A stretch of 30,557 nt of DNA from Reyranella sp. (lineage in GTDB: Bacteria > Pseudomonadota > Alphaproteobacteria > Reyranellales > Reyranellaceae): contig JAUXST010000470.1 in the NCBI GenBank assembly GCA_030679805.1, forward strand, positions 1 through 30,557. Reading direction: 5' to 3'. The notes beneath the pieces were generated by a model. It was given only the letters and a program-made list of their open reading frames with translations. It was not told the origin of the DNA and ran no database searches. A program made the translations under genes and the position numbers. Shown piece by piece: positions 7,889 to 15,358 of this stretch (position 1 is the first letter of the stretch; each line of letters starts with the position of its first letter).

Positions 7889-9181
7889 ATGAAAACACCT
7901 CTCAGAATTGGCATCGCCGGTCTCGGCACGGTCGGTGCTGGCGTGGTCAAGCTGCTGGCTGAGCACGGCCGGCTGCTGGCACTGCGCGGCGGACGTCCGC
8001 TGAAGCTGGTCGCGGTCAGTGCCCGCTCGCGCACCAAGAAGCGCGATATCGATCTCGCCGGCGTTCGCTGGGAGAGGGATCCGCTGACGCTGGCAACCGC
8101 CTCCGATATCGACGTCGTCGTCGAACTGATCGGCGGCGGCAGCGGGATCGCCCGCCAGCTGGTGCAGAAGGCGCTCAGATCCGGCAAGCACGTCGTCACC
8201 GCCAACAAGGCACTGCTCGCGTTGCACGGTGCCGAGATCGCGGCACTGGCCGAAAAGAAGGACCGCATTCTTGCGTTCGAGGCCGCGGTCGCGGGCGGCA
8301 TCCCGATCATCAAGGCGCTGCGTGAGGGCCTGGTCGGCAATCGCGTTCGGCGCCTTTACGGAATTCTCAACGGCACCTGCAATTACATCCTGACGACGAT
8401 GCGAGAGACCGGGCGCGATTTCGACGTCGTGCTCGCCGAGGCCCAGGCCGCGGGCTATGCCGAGGCCGACCCGAGCTTCGACGTCGACGGCATCGACGCC
8501 GCCCACAAGCTCGCGGTGCTGACCGGCGCCGCCTTCGGCGCGCGGGTCAACTTCGCCGGCATCCACGTCGAAGGCATCCGGCGCGTGACGTCGATGGACA
8601 TCCAGTTCGCCGAGGAGCTCGGCTATCGCATCAAGCTGCTGGGCCTGGCGCGCGAGACGAAATACGGCATCGAGCAGCGCGTGCATCCGTGCATGGTGCC
8701 GCTCGCCACGCCGATCGCCCATATCGAGGGCGTGTTCAATGCCGTCGTGATCGATGGCGATTTTGTCGGCACCACGATGTTCCAGGGCCGCGGCGCGGGG
8801 CAGGGGCCAACCGCTTCGGCGGTCGTGGCAGACCTGGTCGACGTCGCGCGCGGCCGTCACATGCCGGCTTTCGTGGTCCCGGCCGACCGCTTGGCGGACA
8901 GGCCGGCGTCGCCGATGGATCGCCATGTCGGAGCCTATTACATGCGCCTGATGGTGCAGGACCGGCCCGGGGTGATCTCGGCCGTCTCGGGTGCGCTTGC
9001 CAGGGAGCGAATCTCGCTGGAATCGATGCTGCAGCGCGGCCGTTCGCAGTCGGGCGAAGTGCCGGTCGTGCTGACGACGCACGAGACGGAAGAGGCGGCG
9101 ATGCGGCGCGCTCTGGCGCATATCGCCAAGCTGAAGGCGGTGGCCGAGGAGCCCTGCCTGATCAGGATCGAGGCATTCTAG
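7889..9181 (+). CDS. hom: Homoserine dehydrogenase
   Basis: It reduces aspartate semialdehyde to homoserine with NAD(P)H, the branch step toward threonine and methionine. The protein has 430 residues: an N-terminal Rossmann domain with GLGTVGAGV (11-19), the GKHVVTANKALLA segment, the catalytic-domain stretch YAEADPSFDVDGIDAAHK with the conserved Asp and Lys residues, and a C-terminal ACT domain (from about 350, MVQDRPGVISAVSG). The ACT domain suggests feedback control by threonine, as in other monofunctional enzymes of this length. No aspartokinase fusion is present. The gene follows the aminotransferase by 25 bases and precedes glpX by 32, in a co-directional block. Confidence 0.96.
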   Translation: MKTPLRIGIAGLGTVGAGVVKLLAEHGRLLALRGGRPLKLVAVSARSRTKKRDIDLAGVRWERDPLTLATASDIDVVVELIGGGSGIARQLVQKALRSGKHVVTANKALLALHGAEIAALAEKKDRILAFEAAVAGGIPIIKALREGLVGNRVRRLYGILNGTCNYILTTMRETGRDFDVVLAEAQAAGYAEADPSFDVDGIDAAHKLAVLTGAAFGARVNFAGIHVEGIRRVTSMDIQFAEELGYRIKLLGLARETKYGIEQRVHPCMVPLATPIAHIEGVFNAVVIDGDFVGTTMFQGRGAGQGPTASAVVADLVDVARGRHMPAFVVPADRLADRPASPMDRHVGAYYMRLMVQDRPGVISAVSGALARERISLESMLQRGRSQSGEVPVVLTTHETEEAAMRRALAHIAKLKAVAEEPCLIRIEAF

Positions 9182-9213
9182 GAAGGCGCTTTAGACGCCA
9201 CACGGAGGAAGCG

Positions 9214-10197
9214 ATGTCGGACGAAGGGAAGATGGACCGCAATCTGGCGCTGGAAGCGGTACGCGTCACCGAAGCGGCCGCGCTCGCGGCCTCCAAGTTG
9301 ATGGGGCGCGGCGACGAGAAGATGGCCGATCAGGCGGCGGTTGATGCCATGCGCACGTCGCTCAACGCGCTGTCGATCGACGGCACCGTGGTGATCGGCG
9401 AGGGCGAGCGCGACGAGGCGCCGATGCTCTATATCGGCGAGAAGGTGGGCGCAGGCGGCCCCAAGATCGACATTGCGCTCGATCCGCTGGAGGGTACCAC
9501 CATCACCGCCAAGGGACTGCCGAACGCGCTTGCCGTCATGGCGATGGCCGAGCATGGCGGGTTCCTGAATGCGCCGGATGTTTACATGGACAAGATCGCC
9601 GTCGGCGGCGGCCTGCCCGACGGCGTCGTCGACCTCGACAAGACGCCGAAGCAGAACCTGGCCGATCTGGCCAAGGCGAAGAAGGTCGAGATCGCCGATC
9701 TCGTGGTTTGCATCCTCGACAGGCCGCGTCACACCGAGCTGATCACCAAGGTTCGCGAGGCGGGTGCCCGCATCATGCTGATCGGCGACGGCGACGTCTC
9801 GGGTGTGATCGCCACGTCGACTGGCGATTCCGGCATCGACATCTACATGGGCTCGGGCGGCGCACCGGAAGGCGTGCTGGCGGCGGCGGCGTTGCGCGCC
9901 ATCGGCGGCCAGATCCAGGGCCGGCTGCTGTTCCGCAACGACGACGAGAAGGCACGGGCGCGCAAGTGGGGCATCACCGACCTTAACCGCAAGTATTCGA
10001 TGATCGACATGGCCAAGGGCGACGTCATGTTTGCCGCCACCGGCGTCACGTCGGGATCGATGCTGAAGGGCGTGCGCCGTTTTCACAACGGCGCCGAGAC
10101 GCATTCGATCGTGATGCGTTCGAAGACCGGCACCGTGCGCTGGATTTCGGCACACCACAATTTCTCGATCAAGACCGGCCTGCCGAGCTGGGCCTAG
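9214..10197 (+). CDS. glpX: Class II fructose-1,6-bisphosphatase
   Basis: It hydrolyses fructose 1,6-bisphosphate to fructose 6-phosphate in gluconeogenesis; some family members also act on sedoheptulose bisphosphate. The 327-residue product has the metal and substrate motifs of the GlpX family: GEGERDEAPMLYIGE (62-76) and DPLEGTT (90-96). Later come GDGDVSG, and YMGSGGAPEGVLAAAAL, which is a strong family signature. The start is set by GGAGGAA placed five bases before ATG 9214. It sits between hom and recJ, with recJ starting seven bases after its stop, an arrangement seen in many alphaproteobacteria. Confidence 0.96.
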   Translation: MSDEGKMDRNLALEAVRVTEAAALAASKLMGRGDEKMADQAAVDAMRTSLNALSIDGTVVIGEGERDEAPMLYIGEKVGAGGPKIDIALDPLEGTTITAKGLPNALAVMAMAEHGGFLNAPDVYMDKIAVGGGLPDGVVDLDKTPKQNLADLAKAKKVEIADLVVCILDRPRHTELITKVREAGARIMLIGDGDVSGVIATSTGDSGIDIYMGSGGAPEGVLAAAALRAIGGQIQGRLLFRNDDEKARARKWGITDLNRKYSMIDMAKGDVMFAATGVTSGSMLKGVRRFHNGAETHSIVMRSKTGTVRWISAHHNFSIKTGLPSWA

Positions 10198-10204
10198 GGA
10201 CGGC

Positions 10205-12019
10205 GTGGAACGCGGCGAGCGCGCGCCGTTTCTTGGCGTCGAACGGTCGCTGACCGGGCGACGCTGGGCCGCGCGGCTGGCCGATGAGCGCGCGGCGCTC
10301 GCCATCGCGCAGCGCCACGGGCTGCCTGAGCCGGTGGCCCGGCTGCTGGCGGCGCGCGATGTCGATCTCGACGCGGTGCCGGACTTCCTCGACCCCACGC
10401 TGCGCCGGTTCCTGCCTGATCCGTCGCATCTCAAGGACATGGATGTCGCGGTAGTGCGCCTCGTACGTGCCGTGCAGAGTAGCGAGCGCATCGTCGTGTT
10501 CGGCGACTATGACGTCGACGGCGCGACCTCCTCGGCGTTGCTGCTGCGCTTCTTCCGTGCCGTCGGCGGCAATATCGGCGTCTACATTCCCGACCGCCGC
10601 AAGGAAGGCTATGGCCCCAATACCGCGGCGCTCCTGAAGCTGAAGGCCGAGGGCGCTGCGGTCGTGGTCACCGTCGATTGCGGAGTAACCGCCTTCGAGC
10701 CGCTGGCCCAAGCCTGGCAGGCAGGGCTCGACACCATCGTCATCGACCATCACATGGCAGAGATCGCGCTGCCTGACGCTATCGCGGTGGTCGACCCCAA
10801 TCGGATCGACGACGAGAGCCCGCATAAACAGATGGCGGCGGTGGGTGTGGCCTTCCTGCTGGCCGTCGGTGTCAACCGGATGCTGCGAGATGCCGGCTGG
10901 TACGGTGCGGCAGGTCGCGCCGAGCCCGATCTGCGTCAGTGGCTCGACCTCGTGGCGCTTGGCACGGTGTGCGATGTCGTGCCACTCACGGGCGTCAATC
11001 GGGCGTTGGTTCGCCAAGGCCTCAAGGTCATGGCCGAAAGGCGCAATATCGGGCTCGCGGCCTTGGCCGACGTCGCCCGCCTCAAGGAGGCGCCGGGCGC
11101 CTATCACCTGGGCTTCCTGCTCGGGCCCCGGGTCAATGCCGGTGGCCGAGTCGGCCAGGCCGACCTTGGTGCACGGTTGCTGTCGAGCGACGATCCGCAC
11201 GAAGTCGGCGCAATGGCGCTCCGATTGGACGAATTCAATGCCGAGCGGCGCGCCATCGAGCGAGACGTGCTGGATCAGGCGATCTCGCGGGTCGAAGGGC
11301 TCTACGGCCCGGATCGTCGAGGCATGCCGGCGGCCCTCGTGGTCGAAAGCGAGGGCTGGCATGTCGGCGTCATCGGTATCGTCGCCAGTCGGCTGGTCGA
11401 ACGCTATGGCCGTCCGGCCTTCGTGATCGGCCTCGACGGGGATCTGGGCAGGGGCTCGGGCCGCTCCATTCGCGGCGTCGACCTGGGAGCGGCGGTAATT
11501 GCAGCCCGCCAGGCTGGTCTGCTCGTGAACGGCGGAGGCCATGCCATGGCGGCAGGCCTGACGGCAACCCGCGAAGCCTTGCCTGGTCTGGCGCGCTTTC
11601 TCGACGAACGCATCGGACCACAACTCGGCGCGGCGCCGCCGGTACGCGAACTCGGCATCGACGCGGCCCTGTCTCCGGGCGCCGTGAACCGGGAATTGGT
11701 CGACATGATCGAGCGCGTGGGGCCGTTCGGCGCTGGCAACGCCTTGCCGCGATTCGTTCTCACAAGCACCCGGGTAACCTACGCCCAGACGGTGGGCGAG
11801 GGGCATGTGCGCTGCACCCTGATCGGGTCGGAACGCGGTCGCGTCGAGGCGATCGCCTTCCGGGCCAACCAGACGGCCCTGGGGCCTGCCCTCCTGGACC
11901 CGGCGCGGCCGGTCCTTCATGTCGCAGGAGCCCTTCGTATCGATCGTTTCGGAGGGCGTGAAACCATTCGCCTGCAAATCGACGATGCCGCAGCCGGTAG
12001 CGGGGCGGTGCTTGCTTGA
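10205..12019 (+). CDS. recJ: Single-stranded-DNA-specific exonuclease RecJ
   Basis: This 5'-3' single-strand DNA exonuclease acts in recombination and mismatch repair. Of its 604 residues, the DHH phosphoesterase core shows motif I FGDYDVDGATSS (99-110; Asp101, Asp103, Asp105), motif II DCG (158-160) and motif III DHH (181-183). The DHHA1 domain carries NGGGHAMAAGLT, and a C-terminal OB-like segment follows (around TYAQTVGEGHVRC). All metal ligands expected for activity are present. Translation appears to begin at GTG 10205 with AGGGA five bases upstream, only seven bases after the glpX stop, which suggests co-transcription. The gene ends 44 bases before the tRNA-Glu gene. Confidence 0.97.
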   Translation: MERGERAPFLGVERSLTGRRWAARLADERAALAIAQRHGLPEPVARLLAARDVDLDAVPDFLDPTLRRFLPDPSHLKDMDVAVVRLVRAVQSSERIVVFGDYDVDGATSSALLLRFFRAVGGNIGVYIPDRRKEGYGPNTAALLKLKAEGAAVVVTVDCGVTAFEPLAQAWQAGLDTIVIDHHMAEIALPDAIAVVDPNRIDDESPHKQMAAVGVAFLLAVGVNRMLRDAGWYGAAGRAEPDLRQWLDLVALGTVCDVVPLTGVNRALVRQGLKVMAERRNIGLAALADVARLKEAPGAYHLGFLLGPRVNAGGRVGQADLGARLLSSDDPHEVGAMALRLDEFNAERRAIERDVLDQAISRVEGLYGPDRRGMPAALVVESEGWHVGVIGIVASRLVERYGRPAFVIGLDGDLGRGSGRSIRGVDLGAAVIAARQAGLLVNGGGHAMAAGLTATREALPGLARFLDERIGPQLGAAPPVRELGIDAALSPGAVNRELVDMIERVGPFGAGNALPRFVLTSTRVTYAQTVGEGHVRCTLIGSERGRVEAIAFRANQTALGPALLDPARPVLHVAGALRIDRFGGRETIRLQIDDAAAGSGAVLA

Positions 12020-12063
12020 TTTTGGGGCCTCCAACCGCTACATGCAGCCGCTCTTTCGGCTTC

Positions 12064-12139
12064 GTCCCCATCGTCTAGAGGCCTAGGACACCGCCCTTTC
12101 ACGGCGGCGACGCGGGTTCGAATCCCGCTGGGGACGCCA
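12064..12139 (+). tRNA. tRNA-Glu (anticodon TTC)
   Basis: All arms of a tRNA can be drawn. The acceptor stem GTCCCCA pairs with TGGGGAC (12129-12135). The anticodon stem CCGCC/GGCGG encloses the loop CTTTCAC with anticodon TTC. The T arm GCGGG-TTCGAAT-CCCGC is perfect. The discriminator base is G, and CCA (12137-12139) is genome-encoded. The 76-base total and the D-arm sequence are typical of tRNA-Glu. Confidence 0.98.
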
Positions 12140-12179
12140 ATTCGAAAATCTGGTGGCCAATAGGCTCCCTAGGAATGTG

Positions 12180-12198
12180 AAACGTAGCTTTACGTTTT
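12180..12198 (+). terminator. AT-rich palindrome after tRNA-Glu, possible weak terminator
   Basis: AAACGTA (12180-12186) and TACGTTT (12191-12197) are perfect 7-base arms around a GCTT loop, followed by one more T. It lies 41 bases beyond the tRNA. The stem is weak for a terminator and the T-run is short, so an operator for the downstream gene is an alternative reading. Confidence 0.35.
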
Positions 12199-12217
12199 CC
12201 TCCGAGTGTTCCATCAT
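12189..12217 (+). promoter_or_regulatory. Possible promoter of the small OmpA-type lipoprotein
   Basis: TTTACG (12189-12194) and CATCAT (12212-12217) each match four of six consensus positions and are exactly 17 bases apart. The -35 part overlaps the right arm of the preceding palindrome. The prediction rests on the spacing and on the position about 40 bases before the start codon; the match is weak. Confidence 0.25.
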
Positions 12218-12257
12218 GGCCCGTGCTACTCGCTTTTTTTATGGGGGGATGATCTCT

Positions 12258-12890
12258 ATGTTGAAGTCACTGTTCGCCGTTATCGCCGCAGCGCTGTTGT
12301 TGGGCGCATGCGACGAGCCGCCGCCGCCGGCAGCCGCTCCGCCGCCGCCGCCGCCGCCGCCTTCCTTTATGGTGTTCTTCGATTGGGACCGCTCCAACCT
12401 GTCGTCCCAGGCCCTTGGCACCATTCAGCAGGCGGCTTCAGCCTACAAGACCCGCGGTGGTGCTCGCATCACGGCGACCGGTCATACAGACACCTCGGGT
12501 GCTGAGACCTACAACATGGCGCTGTCGCTGCGCCGCGCGAACGCGGTCAAGGACGCCTTGGTCAAGGAAGGTGTGCCGGCAGCGGCGATCACCACCGTCG
12601 GCCGCGGCGAATCTGGCCTCCTCGTCAAGACGGCCGACGGCGTGCGCGAGCCGCAGAACCGCCGCGTGGAGATCGTCGTCGTCGTTGCAAGCGCCGGCTA
12701 CGACCAAGTGGCCTACTGCAATGCGCTGATGGCTCTGTATCGGAAGACCAGCACGGCTTCGCCCGCACAGGGACCCGTGCCGGATGCCATGGCCCAGTGC
12801 AATCAGGGCAACCCGGCGGCCGGCATCCCGGTCCTCGAGAAGGCCCTGACGGATGCGAAGGTTCCGCTTCCGCCGAAGAAGATGATGTAA
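12258..12890 (+). CDS. Small OmpA-family lipoprotein with extra C-terminal segment
   Basis: This predicted outer-membrane lipoprotein has 210 residues. The signal MLKSLFAVIAAALLLGAC has a clean lipobox with lipidated Cys18. A short Pro-rich linker (DEPPPPAAAPPPPPPPP) leads to an OmpA-like domain: FMVFFDWDRSNL, then TGHTDTSG with the Asp that binds diaminopimelate, then LSLRRANAVKDAL, and QNRRVEIVV with the conserved Arg. This is the layout of Pal-like anchors to peptidoglycan. About 65 residues beyond the domain form a separate segment with two Cys (YCNALMALY and MAQCNQG), which could be disulfide-linked in the periplasm. The start is chosen because a run of six G lies eight to nine bases before ATG 12258; ATG 12249 is an in-frame alternative. 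Not the canonical tol-pal context. Confidence 0.85.
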   Translation: MLKSLFAVIAAALLLGACDEPPPPAAAPPPPPPPPSFMVFFDWDRSNLSSQALGTIQQAASAYKTRGGARITATGHTDTSGAETYNMALSLRRANAVKDALVKEGVPAAAITTVGRGESGLLVKTADGVREPQNRRVEIVVVVASAGYDQVAYCNALMALYRKTSTASPAQGPVPDAMAQCNQGNPAAGIPVLEKALTDAKVPLPPKKMM

Positions 12891-12901
12891 AGAATGCGAT
12901 G

Positions 12902-12927
12902 GGTGGTCGGCCGCAAGGCCGGTCACC
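12902..12927 (+). other. 3' UTR hairpin with GCAA tetraloop
   Basis: Eleven bases (12902-12912) pair with 12917-12927, allowing two adjacent G-U pairs, and close on GCAA, a GNRA tetraloop. There is no T-run. It lies between the lipoprotein stop and the intrinsic terminator, so it would form part of the mRNA 3' end and may protect it from exonucleases. Confidence 0.5.
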
Positions 12928-12936
12928 ACATCAACG

Positions 12937-12967
12937 AAAAGGCGGCCTTTGGGCCGCCTTTTTTTGC
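12937..12967. terminator. Intrinsic terminator, probably bidirectional
   Basis: GGCGGCC (12941-12947) pairs with GGCCGCC (12952-12958), followed by a run of T residues (12959-12965) on the plus strand and AAAA before the stem. It ends the small OmpA-type lipoprotein transcript. Read on the minus strand it has four T residues after the stem and lies about 20 bases past the beta-propeller gene's stop, so it may serve both convergent genes. Confidence 0.85.
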
Positions 12968-12987
12968 TTTCGGATGGCGATCCGTGT

Positions 12988-14040
12988 TTAGCCGCAGGTG
13001 ATCGAATAGATGTGCTGGACTTCTCCTGGCAGCGGCATGGCTTGCCAGGTCGCGCCGGCGTCCTGGGTCCCGAACACTTCGCCGTCGTAGCGGGCGCCGA
13101 TGTAGACCTGCGCGGCATCCCGCGGGTGCAGGCCGATCGACATGATGGTGCCGTGGACCTGGACCTTATCGAAGCGCTTCCAGCTCTGGCCGCCGTCGCC
13201 GCTGCGATAAAGCCCGCCGTCGTGGCTCGCGGCCGCGACGCTCAGCGCCGAATAGAGCGTGTTGGGCTCAACGGTCGAGGCCTTGATGTCGCGGCCGTAG
13301 GTGGTGGGTGAGAAGCGGCCGACCTCCATGTCCTGCCAGGTGCGGCCCTGGTCGGTGCTTCGGAACAGGCCCATGCGCATCGCCGCGAGCACCGCATCGG
13401 GGTCGGCGGGATTGATGGTGACGGCATGGCTGTCGAGCATGCCCTCGGCCGTGGTATCGCTCACGATCTTGCTCTGCAGGTGGGGCAGCTCGGCGAGCTT
13501 GATGAGGCCCGCGCTGCAGTCGGTCCAGGTCTCGCCTAAATCGGTACTGCGCATGACGCCGTTGATCTCGAGCGCGGCATAAATCTCGTCGGGCCTCTTC
13601 GGGTGCTGCACCAGGCGCATCACCCGCGAGGCGAAGGGCCCCTTGCAGTGCGTGGCCATGCCGGGATTGGGCAGCCTGCGCCAGCTGGTGCCGCCATCAT
13701 CGCTGCGATAGACGTCAATCGGCGAAGCGCCGGCAAAGATCCGCTTGGGATCACGTGAATCGACCAGGAAGGACCAGACTTCCTTCTTCTCGTCGGGGAA
13801 CTCCGTCCGCCGGAAGGTGGCGCCTGAATCGGTGCTGCGCCACACGCCATCCTTGGTGCCGGCAAAGACGGTCGCCGGATCGGTCGGATGGACGAAGACC
13901 GTGTAGGTCTGGACGGTGCCCAGCACATGCTGCCAGTCGCCGCCTTTGGTGCTGCGGCGGAAGACCCCGACGCGGCCGGGATGGTCGGGCTTCCCGAAAT
14001 AGCCGGCGACGCCCACGTAGATATTGGATTGATCGGCCAT
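12988..14040 (-). CDS. Asp-box (BNR) beta-propeller protein
   Basis: This 350-residue protein is built almost entirely of Asp-box repeats, the S-x-D-x-G-x-T-W hairpin found in sialidases, VPS10 and related propellers. Seven can be read: near residues 29-36 (degenerate), 69-76, 113-120, 165-172, 228-235, 280-287 and 325-332, with the clearest being STDLGETW and STDQGRTW. No signal peptide is visible (MADQSNIYVG), so it is probably cytoplasmic. The sialidase catalytic residues are not recognisable, so it should not be called a sialidase. It starts 22 bases after the stop of the receptor gene on the same strand and has its own GGGAGG, so the two are probably co-transcribed. Its function is unknown; a binding or lactonase-like role is possible. 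Confidence 0.85.
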   Translation of the reverse strand: MADQSNIYVGVAGYFGKPDHPGRVGVFRRSTKGGDWQHVLGTVQTYTVFVHPTDPATVFAGTKDGVWRSTDSGATFRRTEFPDEKKEVWSFLVDSRDPKRIFAGASPIDVYRSDDGGTSWRRLPNPGMATHCKGPFASRVMRLVQHPKRPDEIYAALEINGVMRSTDLGETWTDCSAGLIKLAELPHLQSKIVSDTTAEGMLDSHAVTINPADPDAVLAAMRMGLFRSTDQGRTWQDMEVGRFSPTTYGRDIKASTVEPNTLYSALSVAAASHDGGLYRSGDGGQSWKRFDKVQVHGTIMSIGLHPRDAAQVYIGARYDGEVFGTQDAGATWQAMPLPGEVQHIYSITCG

Positions 14041-14062
14041 GACGCGGTCCTCCCGGTTGGGT

Positions 14063-15280
14063 TTAGCCCTTCTTGACCAGCGGGCACTCGCCCTGATCCA
14101 TCGGACGGAACGCCTCCTCGCCGGACATTGTCGAGATCAGCTTGTAGTAGTCGTAAGGGCCCTTGGACTCCGACGGCTTCTTGACCTCGAACAGGTACAT
14201 GTTGTGCATCTTGCGGCCGTCGGCCCGGATGTAGCTCAACCCGAAGATCGGGTCGTCCCACTTGATCTCCTTGAGCTTGGCCATCACCGCGTCGCTGTTG
14301 TCGGTGTTGGCCGCCTTGACGGCGTTGAGATACTGCAGCGCAGCCGAGTAGAATCCCGCCTGGATGCTGGTCGGCATCTTGCCGTTGTTCTTGGCGGCGA
14401 AGCGCTTGGAGAAGGCGCGCGTCTTGTCGTTGAGGTCCCAGTAGAAAGCCTCGGTGAGGCTGAGGCCTTGAGCGCGCTCCAAACCGAGGGAGTGCACGTC
14501 GGAAATGAAGACCAGCAAGCCGGCCAGTTTCTGGCCACCCTTGACGATACCGAACTCGGAGGCCTGCTTGATCGAGTTGATGGTGTCGCCTCCGGCGTTG
14601 GCGAGACCGATGATCTGGGCCTTGGAGGCCTGGGCCTGCAGCAGGAACGACGAGAAGTCGTTGGTGTTGATCGGATGCTTGACCTCGCCCAGCACCTTGC
14701 CGCCGTTCTTGGTGACGACGTTGGCGACGTCGCGCTGCAGGGCGTAGCCGAAGGCATAGTCGGCCGTGAGGAAGAACCAGCCCTTGCCGCCGGCCTTGAC
14801 GACGGCCGAGCCGGTGCCGTTGGCCAGCGCGAAGGTGTCGTAGGTCCAGTGAACCGTGTAGGCGTTGCAGAGCTTGCCGGTGAGGTCCGATGATGCCGGA
14901 TCGGTTGCGAGATAGATCCGCTTCTTGTCGTTGGCTACGCGCGACGTCGCTATCGACGCGGATGACGCGCCGGTTCCCAGGATAACGTCGACCTGCTCCG
15001 TGTCGAACCAGCGGCTGGCGATGGTCGCGGCTACGTCGGCCTTGTTCTGCACGTCGGCCTGCACGATCTCGATCTTCTTGGTACCGATGGTGCCACCGAA
15101 GTCGTCGATCGCCATCTGCACGGCAATGACGGCGCCGATCCCGTTGATGTCGGAGTAGAGGCTCGACATGTCGGTGAGCACGCCCAGCTTCACCACACCG
15201 TCAGTCATTTGCTGGGCCGGCACGGGTGCCGCCCACGCCGCGACGGCTAGTGCCGCGCCGCAGAACGTAAGACGCTTCAT
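14063..15280 (-). CDS. ABC transporter substrate-binding protein, Leu/Ile/Val (Peripla_BP_6) type
   Basis: This periplasmic receptor has 405 residues. A Sec signal (MKRLTFCGAALAVAAWAAPVPAQQ, cleavage near residue 23) is followed by the type I periplasmic-binding fold of branched-chain amino acid and amide receptors: VVKLGVLTDMSS, a VQMAIDDFGG helix, IVQADVQNKADVA, and DVILGTGASSAS. Homologues often bind amides, aromatic acids or carboxylates, so the ligand is open. No membrane or ATPase components (LivHMGF-like) lie nearby, making it an orphan receptor. Start at ATG 15280, preceded by GGGAG and by an inverted repeat in the leader. It is upstream of the Asp-box propeller gene in the same direction. 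Confidence 0.92.
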   Translation of the reverse strand: MKRLTFCGAALAVAAWAAPVPAQQMTDGVVKLGVLTDMSSLYSDINGIGAVIAVQMAIDDFGGTIGTKKIEIVQADVQNKADVAATIASRWFDTEQVDVILGTGASSASIATSRVANDKKRIYLATDPASSDLTGKLCNAYTVHWTYDTFALANGTGSAVVKAGGKGWFFLTADYAFGYALQRDVANVVTKNGGKVLGEVKHPINTNDFSSFLLQAQASKAQIIGLANAGGDTINSIKQASEFGIVKGGQKLAGLLVFISDVHSLGLERAQGLSLTEAFYWDLNDKTRAFSKRFAAKNNGKMPTSIQAGFYSAALQYLNAVKAANTDNSDAVMAKLKEIKWDDPIFGLSYIRADGRKMHNMYLFEVKKPSESKGPYDYYKLISTMSGEEAFRPMDQGECPLVKKG

Positions 15281-15291
15281 CGTTTCACTCC

Positions 15292-15319
15292 CTAGGCTTT
15301 CTTGTTGTGTGAAGCCTAG
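15292..15319. promoter_or_regulatory. Perfect inverted repeat CTAGGCTT-N12-AAGCCTAG
   Basis: Eight-base arms at 15292-15299 and 15312-15319 match perfectly with a 12-base spacer, inside the 78-base gap between the divergent receptor and dienelactone-hydrolase-like genes. One arm touches the receptor's Shine-Dalgarno sequence (complement of 15286-15292). It could be an operator controlling both genes or an mRNA hairpin limiting receptor translation. Confidence 0.5.
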
Positions 15320-15358
15320 CAAGGTGCTGGCATGCTGCAAATAGGAGGAATCGCCGAA

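Noticed and set aside
9178..10491. Long minus-strand frame opposite glpX
   Set aside because: It lies under a convincing GlpX gene with correct start, ribosome site and motifs, and shows no domain of its own.
10169..12034. 621-codon open frame on the minus strand opposite recJ
   Set aside because: It covers RecJ, whose motifs are complete, and its translation resembles no family. Its length comes from high GC at third codon positions.
12064..12198. tRNA-Glu as an integration site for a mobile element
   Set aside because: No integrase gene, no repeated copy of the tRNA 3' end and no foreign-looking genes were seen downstream. The palindrome at 12180-12197 alone is not evidence for an attachment site.
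12988..14040. Sialidase activity for the Asp-box protein
   Set aside because: Asp boxes mark the propeller fold only. The catalytic Arg triad, Tyr and Glu of sialidases could not be identified, and there is no signal peptide.
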